This document shows, piece by piece, positions 1-8,622 of a DNA stretch of 64,000 bases (position 1 is its first letter; the number at the start of each line of letters is the position of its first letter). The notes below the pieces were generated by a model. It had not been told where the DNA came from, did no database searches, and saw nothing but the letters and a program-made list of their open reading frames with translations. The position numbers were made by a program, and so were the translations under genes. This stretch comes from Streptomyces sp. NBC_00162 (GTDB lineage: Bacteria; Actinomycetota; Actinomycetes; Streptomycetales; Streptomycetaceae), in the NCBI RefSeq assembly GCF_024611995.1, contig NZ_CP102509.1, positions 1,922,001-1,986,000 of the forward strand, written 5' to 3'.

Positions 1-733
1 GGTCGGTGTCGGCCTCGAGGCTTTCGCGTACGGCCTTGCCCTGCTCGGTGAGCTCGCCGTCCGCGTCGAGGATCCCGCGCGCGCGGAGCCGGTCGGCCGC
101 GGCGTCCAGGTCGGACTGCTCCCAGCCGCGGATGGCCTTGAGCCACTTCGGGGTCATGCCCTTGCCGGTGGCGGTGTGGCTGACCAGGGCCTCGAGCGGG
201 TCCAGGCCCGCGATGAGCAGGGCGGCGAGGTGGCCGTCGCCGCGGTGTTCGCGCAGCAGGGTGGTCGCGTGCCACAGGCGCAGGTGCGGTTCCCCGGGCA
301 CGGGGAGGTCGGCGTGGGCCGCGTAGAGGGTACGGGCGTGCCGGGTGCAGCCCTCGGTGGCGCGCATCGCCAGGTCGGCGGCCTCGGCGACCTCGGGGGA
401 CTTTATGGTCTCGTCGCCGAGGAGCCTGCGCAGCGTGGCGTCGGCGGAGCGCAGCCGGGCGGCGAGCACCTGCTCGGGCGTGGCGGTGTCCCAGACGGCC
501 GGGAGGTGCCGGGCGATGAGGTCGTGGCGGTAGTTGTAGAAGGTGGCGGTCACCGTGCCCGCTCCGACGGCGCCCATGGCGGCGGAGCGGTGGGCGAGGT
601 TGACGGCGACGGGGTCGGTGATCCCGAGGCCCGCGAACTCCTTGGTGGTGTCCGGCGAGAAGTAGACCGTGGAGTGCAGCGGGTTGATCGCGGCGTGCCA
701 AGCGTGCCGGGCGGCGAGCGGAGGAAGGGTCAT
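1..733 (-). CDS. SCO6745-family protein, partial
   Basis: The frame is open through the left edge, so the C-terminus is missing; about 244 codons are visible. The N-terminus reads MTLPPLAARHAWHAA, followed by a helical, Ala/Leu/Arg-rich protein. It resembles the actinobacterial SCO6745 family, usually a little under 300 aa, whose function is unknown. The ATG at 733 was chosen because it overlaps the TGA of the upstream MocR gene as ATGA, which implies translational coupling. No catalytic motif, signal peptide or membrane segment was seen. The family call is from recall of the conserved N-terminal pattern and is moderately sure; a molecular role cannot be given. Confidence 0.75.
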   Translation of the reverse strand, partial: MTLPPLAARHAWHAAINPLHSTVYFSPDTTKEFAGLGITDPVAVNLAHRSAAMGAVGAGTVTATFYNYRHDLIARHLPAVWDTATPEQVLAARLRSADATLRRLLGDETIKSPEVAEAADLAMRATEGCTRHARTLYAAHADLPVPGEPHLRLWHATTLLREHRGDGHLAALLIAGLDPLEALVSHTATGKGMTPKWLKAIRGWEQSDLDAAADRLRARGILDADGELTEQGKAVRESLEADTD

Positions 734-2247
734 GAACGGCAGGTTACCGACTGTTCGGTATGCCTGGAAGGCCGAGGTCTCTTCCCGGACACTCCCTGGA
801 CTGCGCATGCGGTCCAGGCCCGGGAGAGGCGGTCCACCAGGTCCGCCAGCCCGGACTCCGGCAGCGTGAACGGGAGCCGGACGCGGTCGTCGTGGGCGCC
901 CGAGGGGTCGGTCATGGCGCCGGGGACCAGCTCGACCCCGTACCGCAGCGCGACCTGCGCGAACACGGCCGCGTCCGCTCCCGACGGGAGCCTCGTCCAC
1001 AAGGCCGCGCCCCCGTCCGGGCGTTGCCAGGTCCAGCCGGGCAACTGCCGTGCGAGGAGCTCCTCCAGGCCGGCCAGTCCGGCCCGCAGCGTCACCGCCC
1101 GGGCCGCGCGCATGTCCTCCACGCGTGGCAGCAGGCGGACGGCGAGGGCCTGGTCCAGCAGCGGGCTGCCCAGATCGGCCCGGGCCTTGAGGCGGGCCAG
1201 GCGCTCCACGACCGGTGCGGGCCCGCGCAGCCAGCCGATGCGCAGGCCGCCCCACACGGCCTTGGCGAGGGAGCCGATGCTCAGCACCTCCGCGTCCGGC
1301 GGGGCGTGGGCGGCCACCGGCCCCGGCTCCGGGGCGTCCCACAGCCGGGTGTCGTAGGCGAGGTCCTCCACGACCGGGACCCGCGCCCGCGCCGCCAGCA
1401 CTGCGATCCGCTCCCGCCGGGCGGCGGACATCAGCACCCCGGTGGGGTTGTGGAAGGTGGGCGTGACGTGCGCCAGCACGGCCCCGGGCAGGGCCGCCCG
1501 GAAGCCGGGCAGCGCGATGCCCTCGGCGTCCAGCGGCACCCGCCGCGGCCGGGCCCCGGCGGCCAGCAGTGCGTCCAGGCACCCCGGCCAGCTCGGCGTC
1601 TCCACGACCACCGCCGAGCCGCGCCGCAGGTACAGCTGCGCGACCAGGGCCAGCGCCTGGGTGGCGCCGGTGGTGACGAGGATCTGCTCGGGCGCCGTCC
1701 GCAACCCGGCGGCGGTGTAGCGGTCGGCCACCGCGGCCCGCAGTGCCGGGAGGCCGCCCGGGTGGTAGCCGCTCTCCGCCAGCAGCGGATCGAGCCCGTC
1801 CGCCAGGAGGGCGCCGAGCGCCTCGCGTACCTCGGGAGCCGCGCCCCGCGCGGCGACCGACAGGGAGATCACCTCGGCCGGGCCGTCGTCCACCAGCCGC
1901 TGGACCAGGGCCGTAGCGGTGCCGCCGGGGACCCGCCCGTCGGCCGGCCGGAGCGAGGAGCCCGGCAGCCGGGCGATCCGGGTGCCGCTCCCCCGCCGGC
2001 TGTCCACCGCGCCGGCGCCGCGCAGTTCGTCGTAGGCGCAGACCACGGTGGCCCGGCTCAGGCCCAGGGCCGCGGCCAGGGTCCGCTCGGCGGGCAGCCG
2101 GTCGCCGGGCGCGAGCTCGCCCGTGCGGACGGCGTGGTGCAGGGCGGCGGCGAGGCGCCGGTACAGCGGACCCGGACCGGCGGTCCAGCCGCCCAGTACG
2201 CAATCCAGTTCGGCCGGCGACCATGCGCGCGGCGCGGAACGGTCCAC
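730..2247 (-). CDS. MocR/PdxR-type PLP-dependent transcriptional regulator (GntR superfamily)
   Basis: A 505-aa fusion of an N-terminal winged helix (about residues 28-95, with PAERTLAAALGLSRATV) to a type I aminotransferase fold (about 115-480). The PLP lysine is Lys329 in SIGSLAKAVWGG, and PTFHNPTG is the usual aminotransferase substrate/PLP loop. MocR proteins bind DNA as dimers and sense PLP or amino-compound ligands; the target here is unknown. It is divergent from a LysE-family exporter 53 bp away, so control of amino-acid efflux is a natural guess. Its stop overlaps the start of the downstream SCO6745-family gene. The tail after the aminotransferase fold (about 25 residues) is longer than usual. 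Confidence 0.9.
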   Translation of the reverse strand: MDRSAPRAWSPAELDCVLGGWTAGPGPLYRRLAAALHHAVRTGELAPGDRLPAERTLAAALGLSRATVVCAYDELRGAGAVDSRRGSGTRIARLPGSSLRPADGRVPGGTATALVQRLVDDGPAEVISLSVAARGAAPEVREALGALLADGLDPLLAESGYHPGGLPALRAAVADRYTAAGLRTAPEQILVTTGATQALALVAQLYLRRGSAVVVETPSWPGCLDALLAAGARPRRVPLDAEGIALPGFRAALPGAVLAHVTPTFHNPTGVLMSAARRERIAVLAARARVPVVEDLAYDTRLWDAPEPGPVAAHAPPDAEVLSIGSLAKAVWGGLRIGWLRGPAPVVERLARLKARADLGSPLLDQALAVRLLPRVEDMRAARAVTLRAGLAGLEELLARQLPGWTWQRPDGGAALWTRLPSGADAAVFAQVALRYGVELVPGAMTDPSGAHDDRVRLPFTLPESGLADLVDRLSRAWTACAVQGVSGKRPRPSRHTEQSVTCRS

Positions 2248-2257
2248 TTGTCCCTCC

Positions 2258-2277
2258 CTTGGCCCGGGTGACCCAAG
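2258..2277. promoter_or_regulatory. candidate operator between MocR gene and lysE-like gene
   Basis: CTTGG-N10-CCAAG inverted repeat, with a CCCGGG centre on its left side, in the 53-bp divergent intergenic region. It could serve either gene. No clear -35/-10 pair was recognised, so this is only a candidate. Confidence 0.3.
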
Positions 2278-2300
2278 CCCCCCGCCACCAGGCTAAACCC

Positions 2301-2927
2301 ATGACCACCAGCACCTTTGCAGCCTTCCTCGCCGCCTCCGCCGCGCTCGTCCTCGTCCCCGGACCGAACCTGATCCTGATCGTCACCCGCGCCGCCGCGC
2401 AGGGGCTGCGGACCGGTCTGGCCACCGCGGCCGGGGTGGAGAGCGCCACCGTGGTGCACCTCGCGGTCGCCTCCTCCGGGGTGGCGGAGCTGGTGGCCCG
2501 CTCCCCCGCCGCCTTCCTGGTCCTCAAGTACGCGGGCGCGGCGTACCTCCTCTTCCTGGGTGTACGGGCGCTGCGGGCCGGGCCGTTCCTCCTCGCCACG
2601 GGGGACGGGCGGACCGTCGGGCTGGGCCGCGCCTACCTCGACGGCGTCCTCACCAACCTCCTCAACCCCAAGGTGACCCTGTTCTTTCTGGCCTTTCTTC
2701 CGCAGTTCATCAGGCCGGACGCGGGCGATCCGAGCACGCAGATCCGGCTCCTCGGAGCGGTCTTCCTCGTCCTCGGCGTCCTCCTCGACCTCGGCTACGC
2801 GTGCGCCGGCGGGGCGGTGAGCCGCTGGCTGCGCCGCAGTCCGCGGGCTCTGGCCCGCCAACACCTGGCGGTGGCCGGGGTGTACCTGGTACTCGGCGCG
2901 GTCGCCGCCCTGCCGCCAGGGCTGTGA
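2301..2927 (+). CDS. LysE/RhtB-family amino-acid exporter
   Basis: A 208-aa integral membrane protein with about six hydrophobic segments. LVPGPNLILI near the N-terminus and TNLLNPKVTLFFLAFLPQF in the middle are the family signatures. RhtB/LysE proteins export amino acids or derivatives by proton antiport at the cytoplasmic membrane; the substrate cannot be read from sequence. The ATG at 2301 gives a normal family N-terminus (MTTSTFAAFLAAS); the upstream in-frame ATG would add 26 polar residues that overlap the divergent regulator. The divergent MocR gene is the probable regulator, by position only. Confidence 0.9.
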   Translation: MTTSTFAAFLAASAALVLVPGPNLILIVTRAAAQGLRTGLATAAGVESATVVHLAVASSGVAELVARSPAAFLVLKYAGAAYLLFLGVRALRAGPFLLATGDGRTVGLGRAYLDGVLTNLLNPKVTLFFLAFLPQFIRPDAGDPSTQIRLLGAVFLVLGVLLDLGYACAGGAVSRWLRRSPRALARQHLAVAGVYLVLGAVAALPPGL

Positions 2928-3048
2928 CGGCCGAATGGCGATCGTGTGACAGTGGGGGCCATGGACATGACGTGGGGCGTCAGGGGTGAATACGGTCGAG
3001 CGACATGAGCTCGAACCGATCCGTCTCCTCTACCACTTGGAGCCCTTC

Positions 3049-4575
3049 GTGCACCGCAAAGTCATCGTCCCGAGCGTGCTCGCCGCTTCCCTGCTGCTGG
3101 TGATCCCGGCATCGGCGGCGAGTTCCGGTCCGGGCGCTCCGGGTATCGGCGATCCCTACTACCCGGCCAGCGGCAACGGCGGATACGACGTGTCGCACTA
3201 CGACCTGCGCCTGAAGTACCAGCCGCAGACGGACCTGCTCGAAGGCACCGCCACCCTCCTCGCCACCGCCAAGCAGGACCTGTCCCGCTTCAACCTGGAC
3301 TTCGGTCTCCAGGTCAGCGAGGTCCGGGTCAACGGGGCCAAGGCCAAGTTCGCCACCTCCGGCACCCAGGAGCTGGAGGTCACCCCGGCGAAGCCGCTGG
3401 CGCGCAACACCCCGCTGACCGTCGTCGTCAAGTACGCCGGGAAGCCCTCGGAGCTGAAGGTGGACGGCTGGACGGCCTGGCAGCGCACGCCCGACGGCGG
3501 TGTGGCGGCGCAGGAGCCCGACTCGGCGGTCTGGTGGTTCCCGAGCAACGACCACCCGCTCGACAAGGCCACCTTCGACGTCTCGGTCAGCGTCCCGGAC
3601 GGCACCCAGGCCATCAGCAACGGCGTGCTCCAGTCGCAGACCTCGCGGCTGGGCTGGACCCGGTACAACTGGCGTTCCAACAAGCCGCAGGCCACCTACC
3701 TGGCCACCCTCGCGGTCGGCAAGTTCGACATCACCACCGACAAGACGGCGAGCGGGCTGCCGATCGTCAACGCCTACAGCAAGGACCTCGGCGACAACGC
3801 GGGTGCGGCGCGCGCGAGCGTGGAGCGGACCGGCGAGGTCACCGAGTGGCTGGAGGGGGTCTTCGGGCCGTACCCCTTCAACGCGCTGGGCGGCTACGTG
3901 CCGAACGTGAACGCCGGCTACGCCCTGGAGACCCAGACGCGGCCGTTCTACGGTCCGCGCCAGTTCCAGAACGGCGCCAACGTCTCGGTGGTCGTGCACG
4001 AGCTGGCCCACCAGTGGTACGGCGACAGCGTGTCCGTCGAGGGCTGGAAGGACATCTGGATCAACGAGGGCTTCGCCCGCTACAGCCAGTGGCTGTGGTC
4101 GGAGAAGGAGGGCGAGGGCACCGCGCAGGAGCTCGCCGACTGGGCCTACTCCACTCGCCCGGCAGAGGACCCGTTCTGGCAGGTCAAGCCGGGTGACCCG
4201 GGTCCGGAGAACCAGTTCCACGGGGCCGTCTACGACCGTGGCGCCATCGCCCTGCAGGCGCTGCGCAACGAGATCGGCGACGAGAAGTTCTTCGAGATCC
4301 TGAAGGGCTGGCCGACCGAGCGGGCCTACGGCAACGCCAAGGTCGGCGACTTCGTCCGCTACGCGGAGAAGGTGTCGGGCAAGCTGCTGGCCCAGCTGTT
4401 CGAGACCTGGCTGTACACCCCGGGCAAGCCGGAAGCCTCGGCCCTGGGCCCCGTGGCCGCCGGCGCCGCGGCCCGGTCCTTCTCCACCGCGGTGGAGAAG
4501 GGCGAGCCGAAGTCCTGGAAGAAGATCGCGGAGACGAACACGATCCACCGGCACGACGAGCACGACAAGCACTGA
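3049..4575 (+). CDS. secreted M1-family zinc aminopeptidase
   Basis: A 508-aa exported metallopeptidase. GTG at 3049 was chosen because GGAG at 3039-3042 lies 6 nt upstream and it begins a signal peptide (VHRKVIVPSVLAAS, Ala-rich cleavage site about residue 25). After an all-beta N-terminal domain come the exopeptidase motif variant GYALETQTRP and the zinc site HELAH (317-321) with Glu340 18 residues later in WINEGFAR. It ends soon after the thermolysin-like domain and lacks the long C-terminal domain of PepN-type enzymes, as is common for short secreted actinobacterial M1 proteins. The substrate is unknown. It converges on the MpaB-like gene with a 6-bp gap. Confidence 0.92.
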   Translation: MHRKVIVPSVLAASLLLVIPASAASSGPGAPGIGDPYYPASGNGGYDVSHYDLRLKYQPQTDLLEGTATLLATAKQDLSRFNLDFGLQVSEVRVNGAKAKFATSGTQELEVTPAKPLARNTPLTVVVKYAGKPSELKVDGWTAWQRTPDGGVAAQEPDSAVWWFPSNDHPLDKATFDVSVSVPDGTQAISNGVLQSQTSRLGWTRYNWRSNKPQATYLATLAVGKFDITTDKTASGLPIVNAYSKDLGDNAGAARASVERTGEVTEWLEGVFGPYPFNALGGYVPNVNAGYALETQTRPFYGPRQFQNGANVSVVVHELAHQWYGDSVSVEGWKDIWINEGFARYSQWLWSEKEGEGTAQELADWAYSTRPAEDPFWQVKPGDPGPENQFHGAVYDRGAIALQALRNEIGDEKFFEILKGWPTERAYGNAKVGDFVRYAEKVSGKLLAQLFETWLYTPGKPEASALGPVAAGAAARSFSTAVEKGEPKSWKKIAETNTIHRHDEHDKH

Positions 4576-4581
4576 CGTCCG

Positions 4582-5484
4582 TCAGCGGGCGGCGGCGTGC
4601 CATCGGGCGCGCGCCGCCCGCGCGATGGGCAGGTACCGCAGCCGTTCCGGCAGCAGCGGTACGAGGAGCCGCACGGCCGTGCTGAACCGCCGGAGCCTGC
4701 GCTCCTGGGCCGGGCTCCACTCCAGCCCGATGGCCGCGCGCGCCTCGGGCGGCATGTACCCGACGGTGGCGAAGGCCCGGAACCGCAGGAATGCCACCCT
4801 CAGCGCCGGCCAGGTGAGCCGCAGCAGCAGCCGGACCACGGGCCCGCCGCCCTCGGGGCGGGGCAGCGGGACATCGGTGGCGACCAGCTCGCGGGCGACC
4901 TCGGTGGGCTCGATCTCCTCGGCCAGCATCCTGGCCCAGTACGCCCAGTACTCCTCGATGGTCTGCGGCATGTCCCGGTCGTGGAGGCCGAGGATCCGGC
5001 CGACCTGGAGCCACTCGCGGTAGAGCTGCCGCTCCTGGGCGGGGGTGAAGCGGCGCAGCAGGTAGCGCCCGGCATACAGGTAGACGGGGAATCCGGTCGC
5101 GTGCACCCAGGCGTAGCAGGCCGGGTCCAGGGAGTGGTAGCGCCGGCCGCGGGTGTCGACGCCCTGGATCTCCTTGTGCAGGCGGCGCACCCGGCGGCCC
5201 TCCTCGGCGGCGCCCTCCCCGCCGTACACCCAGAGCTGGACCGAGCGCAGCGAGCGCTCGCCGCGGCCCCAGGGGTCGGTGCGGAAGACGGAGTACTGGT
5301 CGACTCCGGCCGCGATGGCGGGGTGTGCGACCTGCATCGTGAAGGCGGCGGGCAGCATCAGCAGGGCCCGGACGTCGCCGGCGATGGTCCACAGCACCCC
5401 GCCGGGCGGAGGCGGCTCGGGGTCGCCGCGGCGCCCGGTCAGGGGCTTCGAGGCGGGCTCGGCCGGCTGCTCCTTCGTGCTCAT
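4582..5484 (-). CDS. oxygenase MpaB-like protein (DUF2236)
   Basis: 300 aa. The hallmark MLPAAFTMQVAHPAIAAGV, with the conserved His, is followed by RTDPWGRGERSL, a second His in RRLHKEIQGVD and HATGFPVYLYAGRYLL. The DUF2236 family includes fungal MpaB and bacterial latex-clearing protein, which are heme b dependent oxygenases; the His residues are candidate heme ligands. The N-terminal 30 residues are Pro/Glu-rich and disordered. No signal peptide was seen, so it is probably cytoplasmic or peripheral. It is a single gene divergent from the sphingomyelinase. The substrate is not predictable. Confidence 0.85.
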   Translation of the reverse strand: MSTKEQPAEPASKPLTGRRGDPEPPPPGGVLWTIAGDVRALLMLPAAFTMQVAHPAIAAGVDQYSVFRTDPWGRGERSLRSVQLWVYGGEGAAEEGRRVRRLHKEIQGVDTRGRRYHSLDPACYAWVHATGFPVYLYAGRYLLRRFTPAQERQLYREWLQVGRILGLHDRDMPQTIEEYWAYWARMLAEEIEPTEVARELVATDVPLPRPEGGGPVVRLLLRLTWPALRVAFLRFRAFATVGYMPPEARAAIGLEWSPAQERRLRRFSTAVRLLVPLLPERLRYLPIARAARARWHAAAR

Positions 5485-5549
5485 TCATCCAGTATGACGG
5501 CCTCCGGTCAGCGGTCTCCCCCGCGATGTCCCGGGCCGGACAGAAAGTC

Positions 5550-5578
5550 TTGTCACGGGTGTTACCCAGAGGTAACCG
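5550..5578 (+). promoter_or_regulatory. candidate sph promoter with palindromic operator
   Basis: TTGTCA at 5550-5555 and TAACCG at 5573-5578 are separated by 17 bp. A perfect inverted repeat GTTACC-CAGA-GGTAAC (5561-5576) fills the spacer and overlaps the -10, the position expected for a repressor site. The regulator is unknown. The leader to the sph start would be about 55 nt. Confidence 0.45.
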
Positions 5579-5637
5579 CGGCTGCTTGGATGGCGAAGCC
5601 GATCCGATCTTCCCCCACAGGACGATGGAGTTCCCCC

Positions 5638-6642
5638 ATGCCGCACACCTCGCACCGCCGTCACCGGGCCGCTGCCACTGCCGTCGCGGCGGTCGCCGCG
5701 GGCGCACTGGCCGCCACCACCGCGCCGGCCGCCACGGCGGCCCCCTCCGCCGGGAGTGCCGTCGTCGCCGCCCCGCGGCTCAGCGTCCTCTCGTACAACG
5801 TGTTCCTGATGAGCAAGAACCTGTACCCGAACTGGGGCCAGGACCACCGGGCCGCGGAGATCCCCAAGGCCTCCTTCTACCAGGGCCACGACGTGGTCGT
5901 GCTCCAGGAGGCCTTCGACAACGGCGCCTCCGACGCGCTGAAGGCCAACTCGGCCGCCCAGTACCCGTACCAGACCCCGGTCGTCGGCCGCAGCAAGACC
6001 GGCTGGGACGCCACCGGCGGCGCGTACTCCTCCACCACCCCGGAAGACGGCGGGGTCACGATCCTGAGCAAGTGGCCCATCGTCCGCAAGGAGCAGGTCG
6101 TCTTCAAGGACGCCTGCGGCGCCGACTGGTGGTCCAACAAGGGCTTCGCCTATGCCGTGCTGAACGTGAACGGCGCCAAGGTGCACGTGGTCGGCACCCA
6201 CGCTCAGTCCACCGACCCGGGCTGCGGTGCGGGCGAGGCGGCGGACATGCGCGCCCGTCAGTTCCGGGCGATCGACGCCTTCCTGGACGGGAAGAACATC
6301 CCGGCGGGCGAGCAGGTGATCGTGGCGGGCGACCTGAACGTCGACTCGCGCACGCCGGAGTACGCGGCCCTCCTCGCCAACGCCGACCTGGCGGGCTCCG
6401 ACACCCGCACGGGCCACCCGTACTCCTTCGACACCGCGCTGAACTCGATAGCGAACTACCGCTACCCGACCGACCCGCGCGAGGACCTGGACTACGTCCT
6501 GTACCGCAAGGGCAACGCCCGTCCGGCGGGCTGGGAGAACAACGTGGTGAAGGAGCAGTCGGCGCCCTGGACGGTCTCCAGCTGGGGCACCTCCTACACG
6601 TACACCAACCTCTCCGACCACTACCCGCTGATCGGGCGCTAG
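5638..6642 (+). CDS. sph: secreted sphingomyelinase C (sphingomyelin phosphodiesterase)
   Basis: A 334-aa exported enzyme of the DNase I-like phosphodiesterase fold that hydrolyses sphingomyelin to ceramide and phosphocholine. ATG 5638 has GGAG at 5627-5630. A twin-Arg-free signal peptide (MPHTSHRRHRAAAT, then a long Ala-rich hydrophobic stretch) ends near residue 40. The mature protein starts LSVLSYNVFLMS. Metal and catalytic residues visible are Glu91 (VVLQEAFDN), Asp232/Asn234 (AGDLNVDS), the DLDYVLY strand and the Asp327-His328 pair (LSDHYPL). Length fits Bacillus/Streptomyces SMases, which have also been called phospholipase C. A strong terminator follows. Confidence 0.93.
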   Translation: MPHTSHRRHRAAATAVAAVAAGALAATTAPAATAAPSAGSAVVAAPRLSVLSYNVFLMSKNLYPNWGQDHRAAEIPKASFYQGHDVVVLQEAFDNGASDALKANSAAQYPYQTPVVGRSKTGWDATGGAYSSTTPEDGGVTILSKWPIVRKEQVVFKDACGADWWSNKGFAYAVLNVNGAKVHVVGTHAQSTDPGCGAGEAADMRARQFRAIDAFLDGKNIPAGEQVIVAGDLNVDSRTPEYAALLANADLAGSDTRTGHPYSFDTALNSIANYRYPTDPREDLDYVLYRKGNARPAGWENNVVKEQSAPWTVSSWGTSYTYTNLSDHYPLIGR

Positions 6643-6659
6643 GCCGCCTAGACCACAGC

Positions 6660-6697
6660 CCCGGTCCGGTGGGCGGCGCGCCGCCCACCGGACCGGG
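6660..6697. terminator. 38-bp perfect palindrome between convergent genes
   Basis: A perfect palindrome with 19-bp arms (left arm begins CCCGGTCCGGTGGGCG) lies between the 3' ends of sph and the acyl-CoA synthetase gene. There is no U-tract; being symmetric it could stop transcripts from both sides. Confidence 0.85.
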
Positions 6698-6707
6698 CTC
6701 GTTCGCC

Positions 6708-8537
6708 TCAGGGGGCCTCGTAGAGGCCGTCGATCAGCGCGCCGTACTTCTCCCGGACCACCCGCCGACGGAGCTTCAGCGAGGGTGTGAGCTCTCCCGA
6801 TTCGGGTCCCCACTCCTCGGTGAGCACCCGGTACCTCTTGATCTGCTCGGTCCGGTTGAGCCGCGCGTTGGCCGCCTCGACGGCCCGGGCGATCTCCGCC
6901 GTGACGGCGGGGTCCTCGGCGAGCGCGCCGAGGGAGGCGGCCTCGATGCCCCGGGCCGCGGCCCAGGCCGGGGCCAGCTCCGGGTCCAGGACCAGCAGGG
7001 CGACGAGGTAGGACCGGCCGTCGCCGTGGACCAGGGCCTGGCCGATCAGCGGGTGCTCCTTGACGGTGTTCTCCACCAGCGCCGGGGAGACGTTCTTGCC
7101 CGTGGAGGTGATGATCAGCTCCTTCTTGCGGTCGGTCAGCCAGAGGAAGCCGTCCTCGTCGAGCCGGCCGATGTCACCGGTCGGGAACCAGCCCTCGCCG
7201 TCCGCCGCGCTCTCCACCGAGCCGTCCGGCCGCAGGTAGCCGCCGAAGACGGTCGCGCCGCGGGTCAGGATCTCCCCGTCCTCGGCGAGCCGCAGCTCCA
7301 GCCCCTCGATCGGGCGGCCCACCGAGCCGAGCCGGAAGCCGTCCGGGCTGTTGACCGTGCACACGCCCGAGGTCTCGGTGAGGCCCCAGGCGTCCATGAT
7401 GGTGATCCCCCAGCCGGCCCAGAAGCGGACCACGTCGATCGGCATCGGGGCGGTGGCGCTGGCCGTCCAGACGAGGCGGTCCAGGCCGGCCAGGCCCAGC
7501 AGCGGGTCGAGCACCCGCTCCTTCGCCGTGGCGTACGAGGCTTCGAGCGCGGCCGGTATCAGCTCCCCGCGCTCCCGGTGGCCTGCCCGGGCACGGGCGA
7601 GGCCGTTGGCCGCCTCAATGGCACCGCGCTGCTCCTCGGGCAGCTGCGCGAGGACGGCCCGTACGGAGGCGGCGAGCTTCTCCCACACCCGGGGCACGCC
7701 GAAGAACTGCACCGGACGCAGCTCGCGGACGGCGGCCGATACGGCGGTCGGGTCGGCGCACAGCCGTACGTGCGCGGCGCGCAGCAGCGGCAGATAGATG
7801 CCCAGGACCCGCTCCGCGATGTGCGCGAAGGGCAGGTAGCAGATGTGCTCGGCGTGCTCGGGCAGCTCCACGTGCCGGTCGAGGCGGACCGCCTGGAGCA
7901 TGAGGTTGCGGTGGGTGAGGCGGACGCCCTTGGGGTCGCCGGTGGTGCCGGAGGTGTAGACGACGGTCAGCGGGTCCTCGGGGCGGGCCTCCTGCCAGGC
8001 CTTCTCGAAGGCGTCGGCCCGGTGCAGCCGGGCGCCGCTCGCGTACAGGGAGCCGTAGGTGCGGTGCGTGCCGGCCTGGGCGGCCTCGGCCACGACCAGC
8101 CGTTCCAGCGGTACGCCGGGGTCGGCCAGCAGCGGCTCCCACCGGACGAGCTCGCGGGCGCCCTCGACGACGGCGACCCTGGCCCGGCTGTGGCGGGCGA
8201 TGTGGGCGATCTGCTCGGGCGCGGAGGTCCCGTAGACGGTGACGGGGACGGCGCCGAGGTGGACGAGGGCGAGGTCGCTGAGCCAGTGCTCGGGGCGGTT
8301 GCCCATCATCATCAGCACGTGGTCGCCGCGCTCGACGCCGAGCGCGGCGTAACCGGAGGCGAGGACGGCGACCTGGCGGCGCACCTCGCTCCAGGTGAGG
8401 GTCGTCCACGGGGCCGCTTCGGGCCCCGCGCGCCACGACAGGGCGGGCAGCTCGCCGTATTCGGCGGCGTTGCGGGCCAGCAGGGCGGGGAGGGTGAGCT
8501 CCTCGGGTCGTCCGGGCAGTCGCAGGTTCGTGGTCAT
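6708..8537 (-). CDS. long-chain fatty acyl-CoA synthetase (AMP-forming)
   Basis: A 609-aa adenylate-forming enzyme that activates fatty acids with ATP and CoA. The phosphate-binding motif YTSGTTGDPKG starts at Tyr194; AWGLTETSG is the A5-type motif and TGDIGRLDEDGFLWLTDRKK the hinge region, followed by STGKNVSP. The size and the DRKKELII...GKNVSP signature match FadD15-type long-chain synthetases rather than medium-chain or CoA-independent FadD proteins. The divergent MerR gene 85 bp away is the likely local regulator. The C-terminus has the conserved LKLRRRVVREKY core with the expected catalytic Lys region. Confidence 0.93.
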   Translation of the reverse strand: MTTNLRLPGRPEELTLPALLARNAAEYGELPALSWRAGPEAAPWTTLTWSEVRRQVAVLASGYAALGVERGDHVLMMMGNRPEHWLSDLALVHLGAVPVTVYGTSAPEQIAHIARHSRARVAVVEGARELVRWEPLLADPGVPLERLVVAEAAQAGTHRTYGSLYASGARLHRADAFEKAWQEARPEDPLTVVYTSGTTGDPKGVRLTHRNLMLQAVRLDRHVELPEHAEHICYLPFAHIAERVLGIYLPLLRAAHVRLCADPTAVSAAVRELRPVQFFGVPRVWEKLAASVRAVLAQLPEEQRGAIEAANGLARARAGHRERGELIPAALEASYATAKERVLDPLLGLAGLDRLVWTASATAPMPIDVVRFWAGWGITIMDAWGLTETSGVCTVNSPDGFRLGSVGRPIEGLELRLAEDGEILTRGATVFGGYLRPDGSVESAADGEGWFPTGDIGRLDEDGFLWLTDRKKELIITSTGKNVSPALVENTVKEHPLIGQALVHGDGRSYLVALLVLDPELAPAWAAARGIEAASLGALAEDPAVTAEIARAVEAANARLNRTEQIKRYRVLTEEWGPESGELTPSLKLRRRVVREKYGALIDGLYEAP

Positions 8538-8554
8538 GGGCAGCTCCTGGCCGT

Positions 8555-8584
8555 TTCACATCGTTGGTGCGACAGCAATACTGT
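8555..8584 (+). promoter_or_regulatory. candidate merR promoter/operator in the divergent region
   Basis: TTCACA (8555-8560) and TACTGT (8579-8584) are 18 bp apart and could be the promoter of the MerR gene. The inverted repeat ACAG-CAATA-CTGT (8572-8584) overlaps the -10, consistent with a MerR-type operator with a long spacer. The same region must drive the acyl-CoA synthetase on the other strand. These assignments rest on pattern only. Confidence 0.4.
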
Positions 8585-8622
8585 TGAACCCAAGCTGTGG
8601 AGCAGAGAGCGAGGCGCAGACG

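Noticed and set aside
4572..4585. CTGACG-TC-CGTCAG inverted repeat as a terminator
   Set aside because: It is only a 6-bp stem formed by the two convergent stop-codon regions and is too short to be convincing.
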